From Mycolicibacterium neoaurum VKM Ac-1815D (GTDB taxonomy: Bacteria; Actinomycetota; Actinomycetes; Mycobacteriales; Mycobacteriaceae): a DNA stretch of 64,000 nt. Under the pieces are notes generated by a model. It had not been told where the DNA came from. It worked only from the letters and a program-made list of their open reading frames with translations, and ran no database searches. Both the position numbers and the translations under genes were made by a program. How positions within the stretch are numbered: the stretch's first letter is position 1; every line of letters begins with the position of its first letter. The stretch covers positions 1,674,001-1,738,000 of the forward strand of contig NC_023036.2 of assembly GCF_000317305.3 (NCBI RefSeq), written 5' to 3'. Below are positions 27,549-41,879 of the stretch, one piece after another.

Positions 27549-28109
27549 ATGGCCGTGCGATATGCCGCCGGAGTGGTGTTGGCTGCCGGTGCGGGCACAC
27601 GGTTCGGAATGCCGAAAGTGCTTGCCGCCGAAGGGGAGTGGTTGGCTGCTGCGGTGGACGCGTTACACGGCGGCGGTTGCGCTGAGGTGCTCGTGGTGCT
27701 CGGGGCCGCGCAGGTGCGTGTGCCGGCGCCGGCGTGCGCGGTTCTCGCGCCGGACTGGGCGCAGGGGCTTTCGGCCTCGCTGCGGGCCGGACTGGCGGCG
27801 GTATCGCGATACGACGTCGATTTCGCCGTCATCACCGTGGTGGACACCCCCGATGTCGGGGCCGACGTGGTGCGCCGGGTTCTGGACGCCGCCGCCACCT
27901 CGACATCCGGGCTGGCCAGGGCGGTCTTCGGGGGGCGGCCCGGCCACCCCGTCGTCATCGCGGGCAGACACTGGCCGGCGCTGACCGAACAGCTCGACGG
28001 GGACGTCGGCGCCGGGCCCTTCCTGCGGGCCCGCGACGATGTCATCGCGGTCGAATGCGGTGACCTGGCCACCGGTGCCGATATCGATGTTCCTCAGCGC
28101 GAGGCGTAA
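27549..28109 (+). CDS. MobA-like nucleotidyltransferase family protein
   Basis: A 186-residue protein with the NTP-transferase signature LAAGAGTRFGMPKVL (residues 11-25). SLRAGLAAV and DFAVITVVDTPDVGADVV (Asp metal ligands) follow, then FGGRPGHPVVIAGRHW. The layout fits the MobA-like/MocA group (molybdenum cofactor cytidylyl or guanylyl transfer), but no molybdoenzyme genes are nearby, so the partner is unknown. It stands alone between the STAS gene and an opposite-strand hypothetical gene. Confidence 0.82.
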   Translation: MAVRYAAGVVLAAGAGTRFGMPKVLAAEGEWLAAAVDALHGGGCAEVLVVLGAAQVRVPAPACAVLAPDWAQGLSASLRAGLAAVSRYDVDFAVITVVDTPDVGADVVRRVLDAAATSTSGLARAVFGGRPGHPVVIAGRHWPALTEQLDGDVGAGPFLRARDDVIAVECGDLATGADIDVPQREA

Positions 28110-28128
28110 CCACCGCGGTTCCGACTCC

Positions 28129-28461
28129 TCAGGTGTGCACTTCCAGGCCGAGCGCGGCCGAGGCGTAGCGGCGCACGGTGTCCTCGGAGATCGCCGCGAC
28201 ATCCTCGAACCCCGGCCTGGCTCGGCTGGACATGTGGCCCGAGACCGGATCGAGGGCGATCTCGGCGAGCATCTCGCCGGTCGTGGGTTCGCACACCGCC
28301 CACGTGTAGCGGGTCTCGTCGGCCCAGCCGTCGGCCGCGTCGTGGACATAGTCGAGGTCATCCTCACCCATATCGGTCAGGGCGGGGCGGTCGTCGACGC
28401 GGTCATCACAGCGCAGCCCGCGTAGGTACCACTGGCCGTTGTTGATCTCGACGGGTTCCAT
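28129..28461 (-). CDS. hypothetical protein, possibly a short GNAT-like domain
   Basis: A 110-residue protein. WAVCEPTTGEMLAEIALDPVSGHMSSRARPGFEDVAAI resembles the central strand pair of GNAT acetyltransferases, and WYLRGLRCDDRVDDRPALTDM the usual lead segment, but the acetyl-CoA loop is missing. It could be a shortened or divergent member. It lies 63 bp downstream of accA3 in the same orientation, across a strong hairpin, so it is probably a separate or attenuated transcript. Confidence 0.6.
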   Translation of the reverse strand: MEPVEINNGQWYLRGLRCDDRVDDRPALTDMGEDDLDYVHDAADGWADETRYTWAVCEPTTGEMLAEIALDPVSGHMSSRARPGFEDVAAISEDTVRRYASAALGLEVHT

Positions 28462-28482
28462 CAGTCCTCCAGAAATGACGAA

Positions 28483-28511
28483 TGGCCGCTCATCTCAAGA
28501 ATGAGCGGCCA
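28483..28511. terminator. terminator hairpin after accA3
   Basis: A perfect 11-bp stem, TGGCCGCTCAT / ATGAGCGGCCA, around CTCAAGA. On the minus strand it follows the accA3 stop by 14 bp and is followed by a T-rich run (TTCGTCATTTC). Confidence 0.75.
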
Positions 28512-28524
28512 CTCGGTGAAAAAA

Positions 28525-30357
<1,833 letters not shown>

Positions 30358-30498
30358 TTAAGAATGTATCGGGCGAAGTTTAAGTGTCCAATCCCGGGGG
30401 TGGTGAGTCGGACCCCCAATTCTGCGGCGCGTCTTTGTTACCGGTCAGTACGTTTGACGTGCGGTATCAGCTGCGCTGGGCGAACGCCCGACAATGCA

Positions 30499-30532
30499 CG
30501 ACGGCGGCGCCCCAGGGGGAGCGCCGCCGTCG
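30499..30532. terminator. terminator-like hairpin
   Basis: A 12-bp perfect stem, CGACGGCGGCGC / GCGCCGCCGTCG, with a ten-base loop, 20 bp past the stop of the phosphodiesterase-like gene and well upstream of accA3. No T-run. Confidence 0.6.
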
Positions 30533-30552
30533 TTGACAGCTGTCGAGATGTC

Positions 30553-31986
30553 TCAGCCGAACAGGGTCGGGATGCCCTTCATCGACGGCGGTGGTTCCAC
30601 GCCGAGCGCGTTGGCCAACAGTGACGGGGCCACATCGAGGATGTCGACCTCCTTGCGCGACGGGTCGGCGGTGATACCCGCGCCCGCAGCCAGCAGGATG
30701 CCCTCGGGGATGTGGTAGCCGGTGTTGACCCCGCCGATCCGCGAGTGCACGCTCAGCCCCAGATCGTTGGCAGGCACAGTGGTGTCGGCCGCGGCCCCGA
30801 ACGGCCGGATCGTCAACTTCGTGGTGTCCTCGCCCGGCACGGTGTAATCGATACCGAAGGTGACCGTCTTGCCCTCGACCCGCAGCCGGGCGAACAACCG
30901 GTCGGTTCCGTTGACAAGGACCGACTCCAGCGGTGCTACCGCCTCGGCGGCGTCGGCCTCGGACTCGAAGACCAGCGACAGCATCGGGTACATCGCCAGC
31001 GCGACATCGGCCGGCTTGAGACCCAGCGCGGTGATCAGTTTGCTGTGATCGTCCAGGACGAAGCGCCCACCGTCGAGCTTGGGCACCGCGACGGGTCCCT
31101 GTCCCATGCTCGCCGAGATCACCAGCATCGACTGCGGATTCTTGGCCAGGTACTTGCGGATGCGACCGACCTGGCGATCGGTGATGTCCATGGCGGCGAC
31201 GATGAAGCTGCCGTACACCTCGTCGGCGTCGTACTCGTACTTGTCGGTGTAGCCGGGCATCCCGTCACCCCAGAACCGGTGCATCATGCCCGCGACGTGG
31301 TTGGTGAAGAACACCGAGAGTCGCGGTTGGTTCTTGCGGTGCTGACGCCAGTACAGGTCGAAGCTCAGCGGCGCCTGCATGGCGGAGCGGAATGCCTTGT
31401 AGCGCGGGTCGATTCGCTCCTTCACCAGATGGGTGGCCAATGTCGCGGTGGACCGCGGGGTCAGTCCGAGCCGGACCAGATCCACCGCCGTCCCGGCGAG
31501 CGCCTTGGGGCTCAGCGCCGAATCGGGGGAGAACCCGTTCTCGCCGGTCATCGCCAGGTTGAACGCCTGGAAGCGCTCCAGAGCCGGGGGATAGGTCTTG
31601 GCATCGGAGGCGAAGGTGTCGGGGACATAGAAGCCGCCGTGCGCGAAGGGGCGGGCCGGCCAGCTCTGCATCGGACCGAACAGGCCCACCGAGAGTCCGG
31701 CACGTTCGGCCACGTTCCAGATCGGGTCACCCTTGAACGTCGAGGGGTCCTGGCCGAGGTCGAACGAATTGTGCTCGTAGCTGGAGGTGTGCAGTGTCGG
31801 CCAGGTGCGCCACGGCTGCAGGCCCTGGAGTTCCTCGCGGTCCTCGTGGATGGTGGTCAGCGACTGCCCGTCCTTGAGCAGCGCGGCCAGATTCGAATCG
31901 GGGCGATTCTTGACGTAGATGTCGACGACATCCCACGGCACCTCGTTGAGTTCGTAAAGAATGACGTCCCTGGCTTGCCGATTCAT
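30553..31986 (-). CDS. alkaline phosphatase/phosphodiesterase-superfamily protein with altered active site
   Basis: A 477-residue protein with the fold of type I phosphodiesterases: VILYELNEVPWDVVDIYVKNRP at the start, TWPTLHTSSYEHNSFD, LSVFFTNHVAGMMHRFW, MLVISASMGQGPV, and GYHIPEGILLAAGAGI. Where active members have D-G near the start and SDHG later, this one has ELNE and SASMGQG, so several metal ligands are absent. I recall similar ELNE/SMGQ proteins in bacterial surface polysaccharide loci. No signal peptide is seen. It stands alone between accA3 and sufE, flanked by a hairpin. Function unknown. Confidence 0.72.
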   Translation of the reverse strand: MNRQARDVILYELNEVPWDVVDIYVKNRPDSNLAALLKDGQSLTTIHEDREELQGLQPWRTWPTLHTSSYEHNSFDLGQDPSTFKGDPIWNVAERAGLSVGLFGPMQSWPARPFAHGGFYVPDTFASDAKTYPPALERFQAFNLAMTGENGFSPDSALSPKALAGTAVDLVRLGLTPRSTATLATHLVKERIDPRYKAFRSAMQAPLSFDLYWRQHRKNQPRLSVFFTNHVAGMMHRFWGDGMPGYTDKYEYDADEVYGSFIVAAMDITDRQVGRIRKYLAKNPQSMLVISASMGQGPVAVPKLDGGRFVLDDHSKLITALGLKPADVALAMYPMLSLVFESEADAAEAVAPLESVLVNGTDRLFARLRVEGKTVTFGIDYTVPGEDTTKLTIRPFGAAADTTVPANDLGLSVHSRIGGVNTGYHIPEGILLAAGAGITADPSRKEVDILDVAPSLLANALGVEPPPSMKGIPTLFG

Positions 31987-32167
31987 GGAACCGGGCCCCT
32001 TTCTGGTCCTTCATTTGCTACGCCGACAGCCGTGTGGGCCGTGACACGCGTCGATGAGTATCGATTCGGCTAGCTGGCCCGCAGGCGCTCTCGGGGCCAT
32101 TCTGGCATGGATCCCGGAAAAAATCCGTGGCCGCCATTATTGACGAACGCGCCAGTAACTTCGGGGG

Positions 32168-32581
32168 CTAGGCCCGCAAGCGCCGTTTGATCCGGGCCAG
32201 CATCGCCGATATCCCGCGCAGTCGCAGGGGGCTGATCAGTGCGGCCAGGCCCAGCGCCGAGTAGAAGTCGTCGGGTACGGCCAAGATGTCCTCGGCGGAC
32301 TGCCCGTCCAGCCCGGCCGCCAGGATGGCCGCGAAACCGCGGGTCGTCGGGGCCTCGGCGGGCGCGCTGAAGTACAGCCGGACGTGCTCGCGATCGGTGG
32401 CGTCGACATCGAGGAACAGCGGCGACTGGCATTCGGGAACCGGCTCCATGGCCGCTTCCTCGAGATGACCGGGCAGCGCAGGCAGCTCGTTGGCGAACTC
32501 CAGCAGCAACTGCAGCTTGTCCTGCCCGCTGACCTCGCCGAACTCGCCGACGACCTCGGCGAGCGCCGCGGGCATTGTCAT
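32168..32581 (-). CDS. sufE: SufE family sulfur-acceptor protein
   Basis: A 137-residue protein. The sulfur-accepting Cys lies in [14 protein letters not shown] near residue 51, followed by [19 protein letters not shown] and [25 protein letters not shown], all typical of SufE. It takes sulfur from a cysteine desulfurase, or here perhaps from the rhodanese next to it. ATG 32581 makes an ATGA overlap with the sseA stop, so the pair is translationally coupled, as in M. tuberculosis Rv3284-Rv3283. Confidence 0.9.
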   Translation of the reverse strand: MTMPAALAEVVGEFGEVSGQDKLQLLLEFANELPALPGHLEEAAMEPVPECQSPLFLDVDATDREHVRLYFSAPAEAPTTRGFAAILAAGLDGQSAEDILAVPDDFYSALGLAALISPLRLRGISAMLARIKRRLRA

Positions 32582-33492
32582 CGCGCTGCGGGTGCCGCGC
32601 CGGGCTCGGGGCCGGTGGCCACCGGGACCCGCACCGCGTTGCCCCACTCGGTCCACGAACCGTCGTAGTTGCGCACATTCGGCAGGCCGAGCAGATGGGT
32701 CAGCACGAACCAGGTGTGGCTGGAGCGCTCACCGATGCGGCAGTACACGATCGTCTTGTCGTCGGCGGTGAGGTGGCCGTACAGCGCGTCCAGTTCGGCG
32801 CGATTGCGGAACCGGCCGCTGTCCTCGGCGGCCTTGGCCCACGGGATCGACACCGCGGTGGGGATGTGCCCGCCGCGCAGCGCACCCTCCTCCGGGTAAT
32901 CGGGCATGTGGGTGCGCTCACCGGTGTACTCCTGCGGCGAGCGGACATCGATCAGCGGCTGCTCGCCGAGCGCGGCAAGCACATCCTCACGGAAGGCGCG
33001 GATGGCGGTGTCATCGCGCTCGACCACCGGATAGCCCGAACTCGGCTTGCTCGGCACGTCCAGGGTGGTGTCGCGGCCGTTGCTGACCCACAGATCGCGG
33101 CCACCGTCGAGCAGCCGGACATCTGGGTGGCCGAACAGCGTGAACACCCACAGCGCGTAGGCCGCCCACCAATTGCTCTTGTCGCCGTAGATCACCACGG
33201 TGTCATCGCGCGAGATGCCCTTGCGGTCCATCAGCTCGGCGAACTGGGCACCGTCGATGTAGTCACGAACGGCCGGATCGTTCAGATCGGTGTGCCAGTC
33301 GATCTTCACCGCGCCGGGGATGTGGCCGGTGTCGTAGAGCAGCACGTCCTCGTCGGATTCGACGATGGACAGCCCGGGGCGGCCGAGGTTGGCGGACAAC
33401 CAGTCCGCGGTCACCAGGCGTTCGGGGTGCGCGTAGGCGGCGAGGGCAGGGTCTGGATCGGCAGGCAGCGACACGCCAAAGAGCCTACTCAT
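32578..33492 (-). CDS. sseA: thiosulfate/3-mercaptopyruvate sulfurtransferase SseA
   Basis: A 304-residue protein with two rhodanese domains. The N-terminal domain is inactive ([13 protein letters not shown] in the loop position) and the C-terminal domain carries the catalytic loop [11 protein letters not shown] near residue 250. [11 protein letters not shown] is the classical second-domain CH2A segment. It moves sulfur from thiosulfate or mercaptopyruvate to acceptors; coupling to sufE suggests delivery to Fe-S or thiol pathways. ATG 33492 is used; more upstream frames lack homology. M. tuberculosis SseA is about 297 residues. Confidence 0.93.
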   Translation of the reverse strand: MSRLFGVSLPADPDPALAAYAHPERLVTADWLSANLGRPGLSIVESDEDVLLYDTGHIPGAVKIDWHTDLNDPAVRDYIDGAQFAELMDRKGISRDDTVVIYGDKSNWWAAYALWVFTLFGHPDVRLLDGGRDLWVSNGRDTTLDVPSKPSSGYPVVERDDTAIRAFREDVLAALGEQPLIDVRSPQEYTGERTHMPDYPEEGALRGGHIPTAVSIPWAKAAEDSGRFRNRAELDALYGHLTADDKTIVYCRIGERSSHTWFVLTHLLGLPNVRNYDGSWTEWGNAVRVPVATGPEPGAAPAAR

Positions 33493-33527
33493 GTCGGGGC
33501 TGCCGTTCGCATGCTCGGGGTGACCGA

Positions 33528-34073
33528 TCAGGGCTCGAGCAGACAGTCCTGCGCCGCAACCAGCTCGGCCCGCATGTTGCGGCGCATCATCTCGCAAGCC
33601 GCCTCGGCCAGCGCGGGGTCGATATGGGCGACGGCATCGGGCGGCACGACGACGCCGTAGTGCCGTACATAGGCGTCCAGCGCGGTGTAGAGCACGCACT
33701 GTTCGGTGACCTGGCCGGTGATGATCACCGTGCTCACCCCGAGCCGGTTCAGCAGGTGATCCAGCGGCGTGGCATAGAAGGCGCTGTGTCGTACCTTGTT
33801 CAGCCGCAGGCAGTCCTCGGTCGGCAGGATCGGTTCGACCAGCTCGGGATGCGCACCGTTGCATGCGTCGCGCACGATGTCATCCCAGACCGCGGTGAAG
33901 TCCCCGTAGTTGTCGTTGACGTAGATGACGGTGGCGTCATCGCGGGCGCGGGCCCGGTGGATGAGCTCGCCCAATGGTTCGATGATCTGGGCGGCGCTGG
34001 CCGCCAGCGGCTCGGCATCGGGATGGCGGTAGTTGTTCATCATGTCCGTGACAAGGACTGCGGTGTCAGGCAT
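33528..34073 (-). CDS. cysteine hydrolase, isochorismatase family
   Basis: A 181-residue enzyme. The catalytic Asp is in [10 protein letters not shown] (about 10), the Lys in [15 protein letters not shown] (about 94), and the nucleophilic Cys in [18 protein letters not shown] (about 128). The family covers isochorismatases, nicotinamidases and related amidases; the pocket gives no safe substrate. It lies between maf and sseA on the same strand, a place it does not have in M. tuberculosis, so it is an added gene. Confidence 0.88.
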   Translation of the reverse strand: MPDTAVLVTDMMNNYRHPDAEPLAASAAQIIEPLGELIHRARARDDATVIYVNDNYGDFTAVWDDIVRDACNGAHPELVEPILPTEDCLRLNKVRHSAFYATPLDHLLNRLGVSTVIITGQVTEQCVLYTALDAYVRHYGVVVPPDAVAHIDPALAEAACEMMRRNMRAELVAAQDCLLEP

Positions 34074-34132
34074 GGCGGGGTGATACCCGAGGCCGGGAGA
34101 TCCAACACACGTGTTTCGGGAGGCGCCCCGGA

Positions 34133-34783
34133 TCAGGCGCCGCCGGTGAATCCGTTGTCCTGCCACAGCGCGGCCACCGATATGCCTAGCCCGGCCAACA
34201 GCTTTCGCACCAGCGGCAGGCTGATCCCGATCACATTCGACGGGTCACCCTCGATCCGGTCGACGAACCAGCCGCCGAGCCCGTCGAGGGTGAACGCACC
34301 TGCCACGTACAGCGGCTCACCGGTGTCCAGATAGGCCTGCAGCTCGGCATCGGTGGGCGTACCGAAATGCAGGGTGGTGGTCCCGGTCTGGTGCACGCGG
34401 TCGGTCACCGCGCCGTCGACCACCCGCAGGATGGTGTGGCCGGTGTGCAGCAGACCGATGCGGCCCGCAGACGCCCGCCACTGCCGTGCAGCGGCCTGCG
34501 CCGTCCCCGGCTTGCCGCTCAGCACGCCGTCGATCTCGAGCATCGAATCGCAGCCCACCACAACACAATCGGTGGCAACCACGGGCTCGAGGAGCGCGAC
34601 GACGCGCTCGGCCTTGGCGGCGGCCAGTGCGGCGACCACCTCGTGCGGGCCGGCGTCGGACAGTCGCGCGATGATCGCGTCCTCGTCGACATCGGATACC
34701 ACGACCAGCGGGTCGACCCCGGCCGATCGCAGCACACCGAGCCGGCCGGAGGAGGCCGAACCCAGGACGAGGCGCGTCGTCAC
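34133..34783 (-). CDS. maf: Maf family nucleotide pyrophosphatase
   Basis: A 216-residue protein starting [22 protein letters not shown], the Maf signature. The catalytic [21 protein letters not shown] and the later [21 protein letters not shown] are also complete. Maf proteins hydrolyse non-canonical nucleoside triphosphates and limit damage or division. GTG 34783 overlaps the accE5 stop (GTGA), which supports this start. M. tuberculosis has the same order accD5-accE5-maf. Confidence 0.92.
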   Translation of the reverse strand: MTTRLVLGSASSGRLGVLRSAGVDPLVVVSDVDEDAIIARLSDAGPHEVVAALAAAKAERVVALLEPVVATDCVVVGCDSMLEIDGVLSGKPGTAQAAARQWRASAGRIGLLHTGHTILRVVDGAVTDRVHQTGTTTLHFGTPTDAELQAYLDTGEPLYVAGAFTLDGLGGWFVDRIEGDPSNVIGISLPLVRKLLAGLGISVAALWQDNGFTGGA

Positions 34784-35061
34784 CTGCGCATGTGGGTCCG
34801 CTCCAGCAGCGTGATCCGCTGCCAGGAGTGGCTCTGGTACCGCAGCTTGTCCACCGGGTGGCCCCACAGGTTGAGCTCCTGCGGGCCCGGTTCACCCGGA
34901 CCGGTTCCGCCGGCCGCCGACAACACCGCGACCAGGGCCGCCAGCTCCTCGTCGGACGGCTCGCCCTTGACCACCCGGAACTCCGGCACCGGGGGTGCCG
35001 GGTTGTCGATGGTCATATCGCGCGGATCGCTGACTTCGACGATATCGACGTCGTGGCTCAT
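34780..35061 (-). CDS. accE5: acyl-CoA carboxylase epsilon subunit AccE5
   Basis: A 93-residue small subunit. An acidic N-terminal tail ([16 protein letters not shown]) leads to the conserved [22 protein letters not shown] helix, then an [24 protein letters not shown] tail. In M. tuberculosis AccE5 binds AccA3 and AccD5 and raises their activity. It is shorter than the M. tuberculosis protein, which carries a longer N-terminal extension. It lies 46 bp after accD5 and is coupled to maf. Confidence 0.9.
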   Translation of the reverse strand: MSHDVDIVEVSDPRDMTIDNPAPPVPEFRVVKGEPSDEELAALVAVLSAAGGTGPGEPGPQELNLWGHPVDKLRYQSHSWQRITLLERTHMRR

Positions 35062-35107
35062 GAAAGTCCTTCTCGCAGAGGGCCTGTCGCGGATTGGTCC
35101 GAAGACT

Positions 35108-38508
<3,401 letters not shown>

Positions 38509-38560
38509 AGGGTGTCGGCGATCTCCCGCGGCCGGGACGTGAACGTGCTAGGCAGATCAG

Positions 38561-39709
38561 ATGACCGATATCCGCGAGATCGACGCCGGCGTCGCGATGA
38601 CCAGGTTCGCCCGTGGCTGGCACTGCCTGGGGCTGGCCGAGACCTTCCGCGACGGGCGACCGCACGGTATCGAGGCGTTCGGTTCCAAGCTGGTGGTCTT
38701 CGGCGATACCGGCGGTGCTCTGCACGTGCTCGACGCGTACTGCAGGCATATGGGCGGTGACCTCTCCCGCGGTTCGGTCAAGGACGACAACCTGGCCTGC
38801 CCGTTCCACGACTGGCGCTGGCGCGCCGACGGACGATGTGCCCTGGTGCCCTACGCCAAGCGGACACCGCGGCTGGCGCGCACCCGCGCCTGGGAAACCC
38901 GCGAGGTCAACGGGCAGTTGCTGGTCTGGCACGATCCGGAGGGTTCGGCGCCGCCGGCGGGACTCCTGCCGCCCACGATCGAGGGTTATCCCGAGGGCCG
39001 ATGGTCGCCGTGGCAGTGGAACTCGGTGCTGATCGAGGGTTCACATTGTCGCGAGATCGTGGACAACAACGTCGACATGGCGCATTTCTTCTATATCCAC
39101 CACGCCTATCCGACGTTCTTCAAGAACGTCATCGAGGGGCACACCGCCAGTCAGTTCATGGAGTCCAAACCCCGGCCCGATTACATCGCCGACCCCGAAA
39201 AGCTCTGGGAGGGAACATATCTGCGTTCTGAGGCCACCTACTTCGGACCGGCATACATGATCAACTGGTTGCACAACGACCTGGCGCCGGGGTTCACCGT
39301 CGAAGTGGCGCTGATCAACTGCCACTACCCGGTGTCCCACGACTCGTTCGTCCTGCAGTGGGGTGTGGCGGTGCAGCAGATGCCCGGTCTGCCCGCCGAC
39401 AAGGCGGCCAAGCTGGCCGGCGCGATGAGCCGATCCTTCGGTGAGGGTTTCATGGAGGACGTCGAGATCTGGCGGCACAAGACCAGGATCGAGAACCCGC
39501 TGCTCACCGAGGAGGACGGTGCGGTCTATCAGCACCGCCGCTGGTATGAGCAGTTCTACGTCGACGCGGCCGATGTCACCGCCGATATGACCGACCGGTT
39601 CGAGCTGGAGATCGACACCACCCACGCCTACGGGATCTGGGCCGAGGAGGTCGCCGAGAATCTGGCCGGGCTGGCGCAGGCGGGTGGCGGTACCACCGCG
39701 CAACGGTGA
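38561..39709 (+). CDS. kshA: Rieske oxygenase, 3-ketosteroid-9-alpha-hydroxylase oxygenase subunit-like
   Basis: A 382-residue protein close in length to KshA (386). The Rieske 2Fe-2S site is complete: CRHMGGDLSRG (Cys-His) and CPFHDWRW (Cys-x2-His), residues about 67-88. The mononuclear iron site shows NNVDMAHFFYIHHAYP with its two His, typical of KshA. The family opens ring B of steroids with the reductase KshB, which is not in this window. Fast-growing mycobacteria carry several KshA paralogues with different substrates, so the symbol marks the family only. It follows the FadD17-like gene. Confidence 0.85.
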   Translation: MTDIREIDAGVAMTRFARGWHCLGLAETFRDGRPHGIEAFGSKLVVFGDTGGALHVLDAYCRHMGGDLSRGSVKDDNLACPFHDWRWRADGRCALVPYAKRTPRLARTRAWETREVNGQLLVWHDPEGSAPPAGLLPPTIEGYPEGRWSPWQWNSVLIEGSHCREIVDNNVDMAHFFYIHHAYPTFFKNVIEGHTASQFMESKPRPDYIADPEKLWEGTYLRSEATYFGPAYMINWLHNDLAPGFTVEVALINCHYPVSHDSFVLQWGVAVQQMPGLPADKAAKLAGAMSRSFGEGFMEDVEIWRHKTRIENPLLTEEDGAVYQHRRWYEQFYVDAADVTADMTDRFELEIDTTHAYGIWAEEVAENLAGLAQAGGGTTAQR

Positions 39710-39982
39710 GCGAACCGGCCAACGGCCGTGTCTTTGCCCACCCGACCTGGTCGCCGGTGGCGGGTGTCGGGTCTGCATGGTGAACTAGGTCGGCTAACGT
39801 CACGGGGATACCCCGGCGTCGAGTGAAAGGGCTGACGAGGTTGAGCCTGCAGGCGGCGCCACCTGGCGATGCGGTGCGGTGTTCGCTGCGTGGCATATCA
39901 GCAATTGACGCTTTTGGTAAATTCCGGGGCGTCCGGATGCATCGCCGCGGTCGGCGTGCCGGCTACTCAGGAGGATTCGTTC
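39710..39982. other. 273-bp intergenic region before the polysaccharide locus
   Basis: No convincing gene. The second half turns AT-richer (GCATATCAGCAATTGACGC, TTTTGGTAAATTCC, 39892-39925), as expected for a promoter. TTGACG at 39905-39910 is a possible -35, but I find no good -10 at 16-18 bp. A strong AGGAGG lies at 39969-39974 for the next gene. Confidence 0.4.
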
Positions 39983-41161
39983 GTGTCTGACGACCGCAGC
40001 GGAGCCCCGCGGCGTTTCGACGGTGTCGACGGCCCGCGGGTGGCGATCGCACACGACTACCTCACCCAGCGGGGCGGCGCCGAGAAGGTGGTGCTCTCGA
40101 TGAGCAAGGCCTTCCCCGACGCACCGATCTACACGCTGCTCTACGACCCGGCGGGCACCTATCCGGAGTTCGCCGAGCGCGATGTGCGGGTGTCCCCGCT
40201 GAACCGGATGTCGCTGTTCCGCAAGCACCACCGGGCCGCGCTGCCGGTGCTGCCGTTCGCGGCCAGTGCGATGTTCATCGACGCGGATGTCGTGGTCACC
40301 AGCAGCAGCGGCTGGGCGCACGGTTTCCGCACCAACGGTGCCAAGCTGGTGCACTGCCATACCCCGGCGCACTGGCTCTACGCACTGGAGCACTACCTCA
40401 AACCCGACGGCGACAAACTCAAACGCGCTGTGTTGAAGGTCGGCTCGCCGGCGCTGCGGTCATGGGATCAGCGCGCCGCCACCACCGTGGACCGCTACCT
40501 GGCGGTCTCGACCGCCATCAAGGACCGGATCCGGACCGCCTACGGTATCGACGCCGGCGTGCTGCCGTCGCCGATCTCCATGCGCCCGGATGCCCCCGCC
40601 GAACCCGTGCCCGAGGTGGCGCACTGGCTCACCGATGGCGGCGAACCCTTCTATCTGTGCGTCTCTCGCCTGATGGCCTACAAGAACGTCGACGCCGTCA
40701 TCGGGGCCTTCGCCCACACCGACCGCCGGCTCGTCGTCGTCGGGCACGGACCGGAGGCGGCCCGGCTGGAACGGCTCAAGACGCCCAACGTGGCCCTGCT
40801 GTCGGCACTCACCGACGGACAGATGGCCTGGCTGTATCAATCCTGCCGGGCACTGATCGCGGCCAGCTACGAGGACTTCGGGCTGACGCCCATCGAGGCC
40901 GCGGTATCGGGCAAGCCCAGTGTGGTGCTGCGGTGGGGCGGATTCCTGGACACCGTCGTCGAAGGCAGCACCGGGGTCTTCTTCGACCGACCCGAGCCCG
41001 CCGCCATCGCCGAGGCGCTGGATCGCTTCGAAGCCGGCGAGTTCGACCCCGACCGGTTGCGGGCCCACGCCGAGCGCTTCACCGAGGCGCGCTATGCGGA
41101 GTCGCTGTACGCCGCCGTCGACGAGATCGTGAATCCGAACCAGGTGACACCACGGCCCTGA
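39983..41161 (+). CDS. glycosyltransferase family 4 (first gene of the exopolysaccharide locus)
   Basis: A 392-residue GT-B enzyme. The N-terminal domain shows VAIAHDYLTQRGGAEKVVLSM and an acceptor-binding CHTPAHWLYALEHYL. The C-terminal domain shows FYLCVSRLMAYKNVD, VVGHGPEA, and the donor E-x7-E in SYEDFGLTPIEAAVSGKPSV. It should transfer a sugar from a nucleotide donor to the lipid-linked repeat unit at the inner face of the membrane. GTG 39983 is well supported by AGGAGG eight bases upstream. First of a run of five same-strand genes. Confidence 0.9.
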   Translation: MSDDRSGAPRRFDGVDGPRVAIAHDYLTQRGGAEKVVLSMSKAFPDAPIYTLLYDPAGTYPEFAERDVRVSPLNRMSLFRKHHRAALPVLPFAASAMFIDADVVVTSSSGWAHGFRTNGAKLVHCHTPAHWLYALEHYLKPDGDKLKRAVLKVGSPALRSWDQRAATTVDRYLAVSTAIKDRIRTAYGIDAGVLPSPISMRPDAPAEPVPEVAHWLTDGGEPFYLCVSRLMAYKNVDAVIGAFAHTDRRLVVVGHGPEAARLERLKTPNVALLSALTDGQMAWLYQSCRALIAASYEDFGLTPIEAAVSGKPSVVLRWGGFLDTVVEGSTGVFFDRPEPAAIAEALDRFEAGEFDPDRLRAHAERFTEARYAESLYAAVDEIVNPNQVTPRP

Positions 41162-41201
41162 TGGCTATGGTGGACGCGCAATCGCAAAGGAGCACATACC
41201 C

Positions 41202-41879
41202 ATGACCGGAGTACCCGCGTCGGCTGATCCGGAAGACGTTGCCCGCAAGCTGGCCGCCGCTCCGGCGCTGCACATGCCACCGCCGCCGGAGTGGATCCTC
41301 GACGAGAACAACCGCGTCATCGACTACAAGATGCAAGGGATGACCCGGTTCCGCAAGATCCGCAACCGGCTCGGTGAGTTGTTCTTCAACAGCTTCATCA
41401 CCTACATCCCCTCCCACACCATCCGGCAGGGCTACCTGCGGCTGATGGGTGCGCGGATCGGCAAGCGGTCGTCCATCCTGCGCGGCACCACCGTGCTGGA
41501 CATCGAATTCCTCACCGTCGGCGACGGGGTCGCCATCGGTTTCCGCTGCCTGCTGGATTCCCGCGCCGGGCTCTACATCGGCGACAACGTGACGATCGCC
41601 AGTGACGTGCACTTCATCGGCGGCGGCCATGACATCAACCATCCCGACTTCCTGCCGGTGCCGATTCCGACCGTCGTCCAGGATTACGTGTGGATCGCCA
41701 GCCGCGCCATGGTGTTGCCGTCGCTGATCGGCCGGGGTGCGGTGGTGGCCGCGCATGCGGTGGTGAACAAGGATGTCGCCGAACTCGACATCGTCGGCGG
41801 GGTGCCCGCCAAGGTGATCGGCAAGCGGCCCGCCGAATCGTTGGGCTACACCAACAATCACCGCCCACTGTTCTACTGA
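41202..41879 (+). CDS. left-handed beta-helix acyl/acetyltransferase (WbbJ/LacA-like)
   Basis: A 225-residue protein. After about 70 residues the hexapeptide repeat region begins (GARIGKRSSILRGTTVLDIEFLTVGDGVAIGF, LYIGDNVTIASDVHFI) with the catalytic-type loop HFIGGGHDINHPDF and the closing VVAAHAVVNKDVAELDIVGGVPAKVIGKRPAE. Such enzymes O-acetylate sugars using acetyl-CoA in the cytosol. Ribosome site AAAGGAG. TGATG overlap with the next glycosyltransferase shows operon coupling. Confidence 0.9.
   Translation: MTGVPASADPEDVARKLAAAPALHMPPPPEWILDENNRVIDYKMQGMTRFRKIRNRLGELFFNSFITYIPSHTIRQGYLRLMGARIGKRSSILRGTTVLDIEFLTVGDGVAIGFRCLLDSRAGLYIGDNVTIASDVHFIGGGHDINHPDFLPVPIPTVVQDYVWIASRAMVLPSLIGRGAVVAAHAVVNKDVAELDIVGGVPAKVIGKRPAESLGYTNNHRPLFY

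Noticed and set aside
38525..38560. Possible KstR operator before the kshA-like gene (GTGAACGTGCTAGG)
   Set aside because: Compared with TnnAACnnGTTnnA it has one core mismatch and both flanking bases wrong. Too weak to call.
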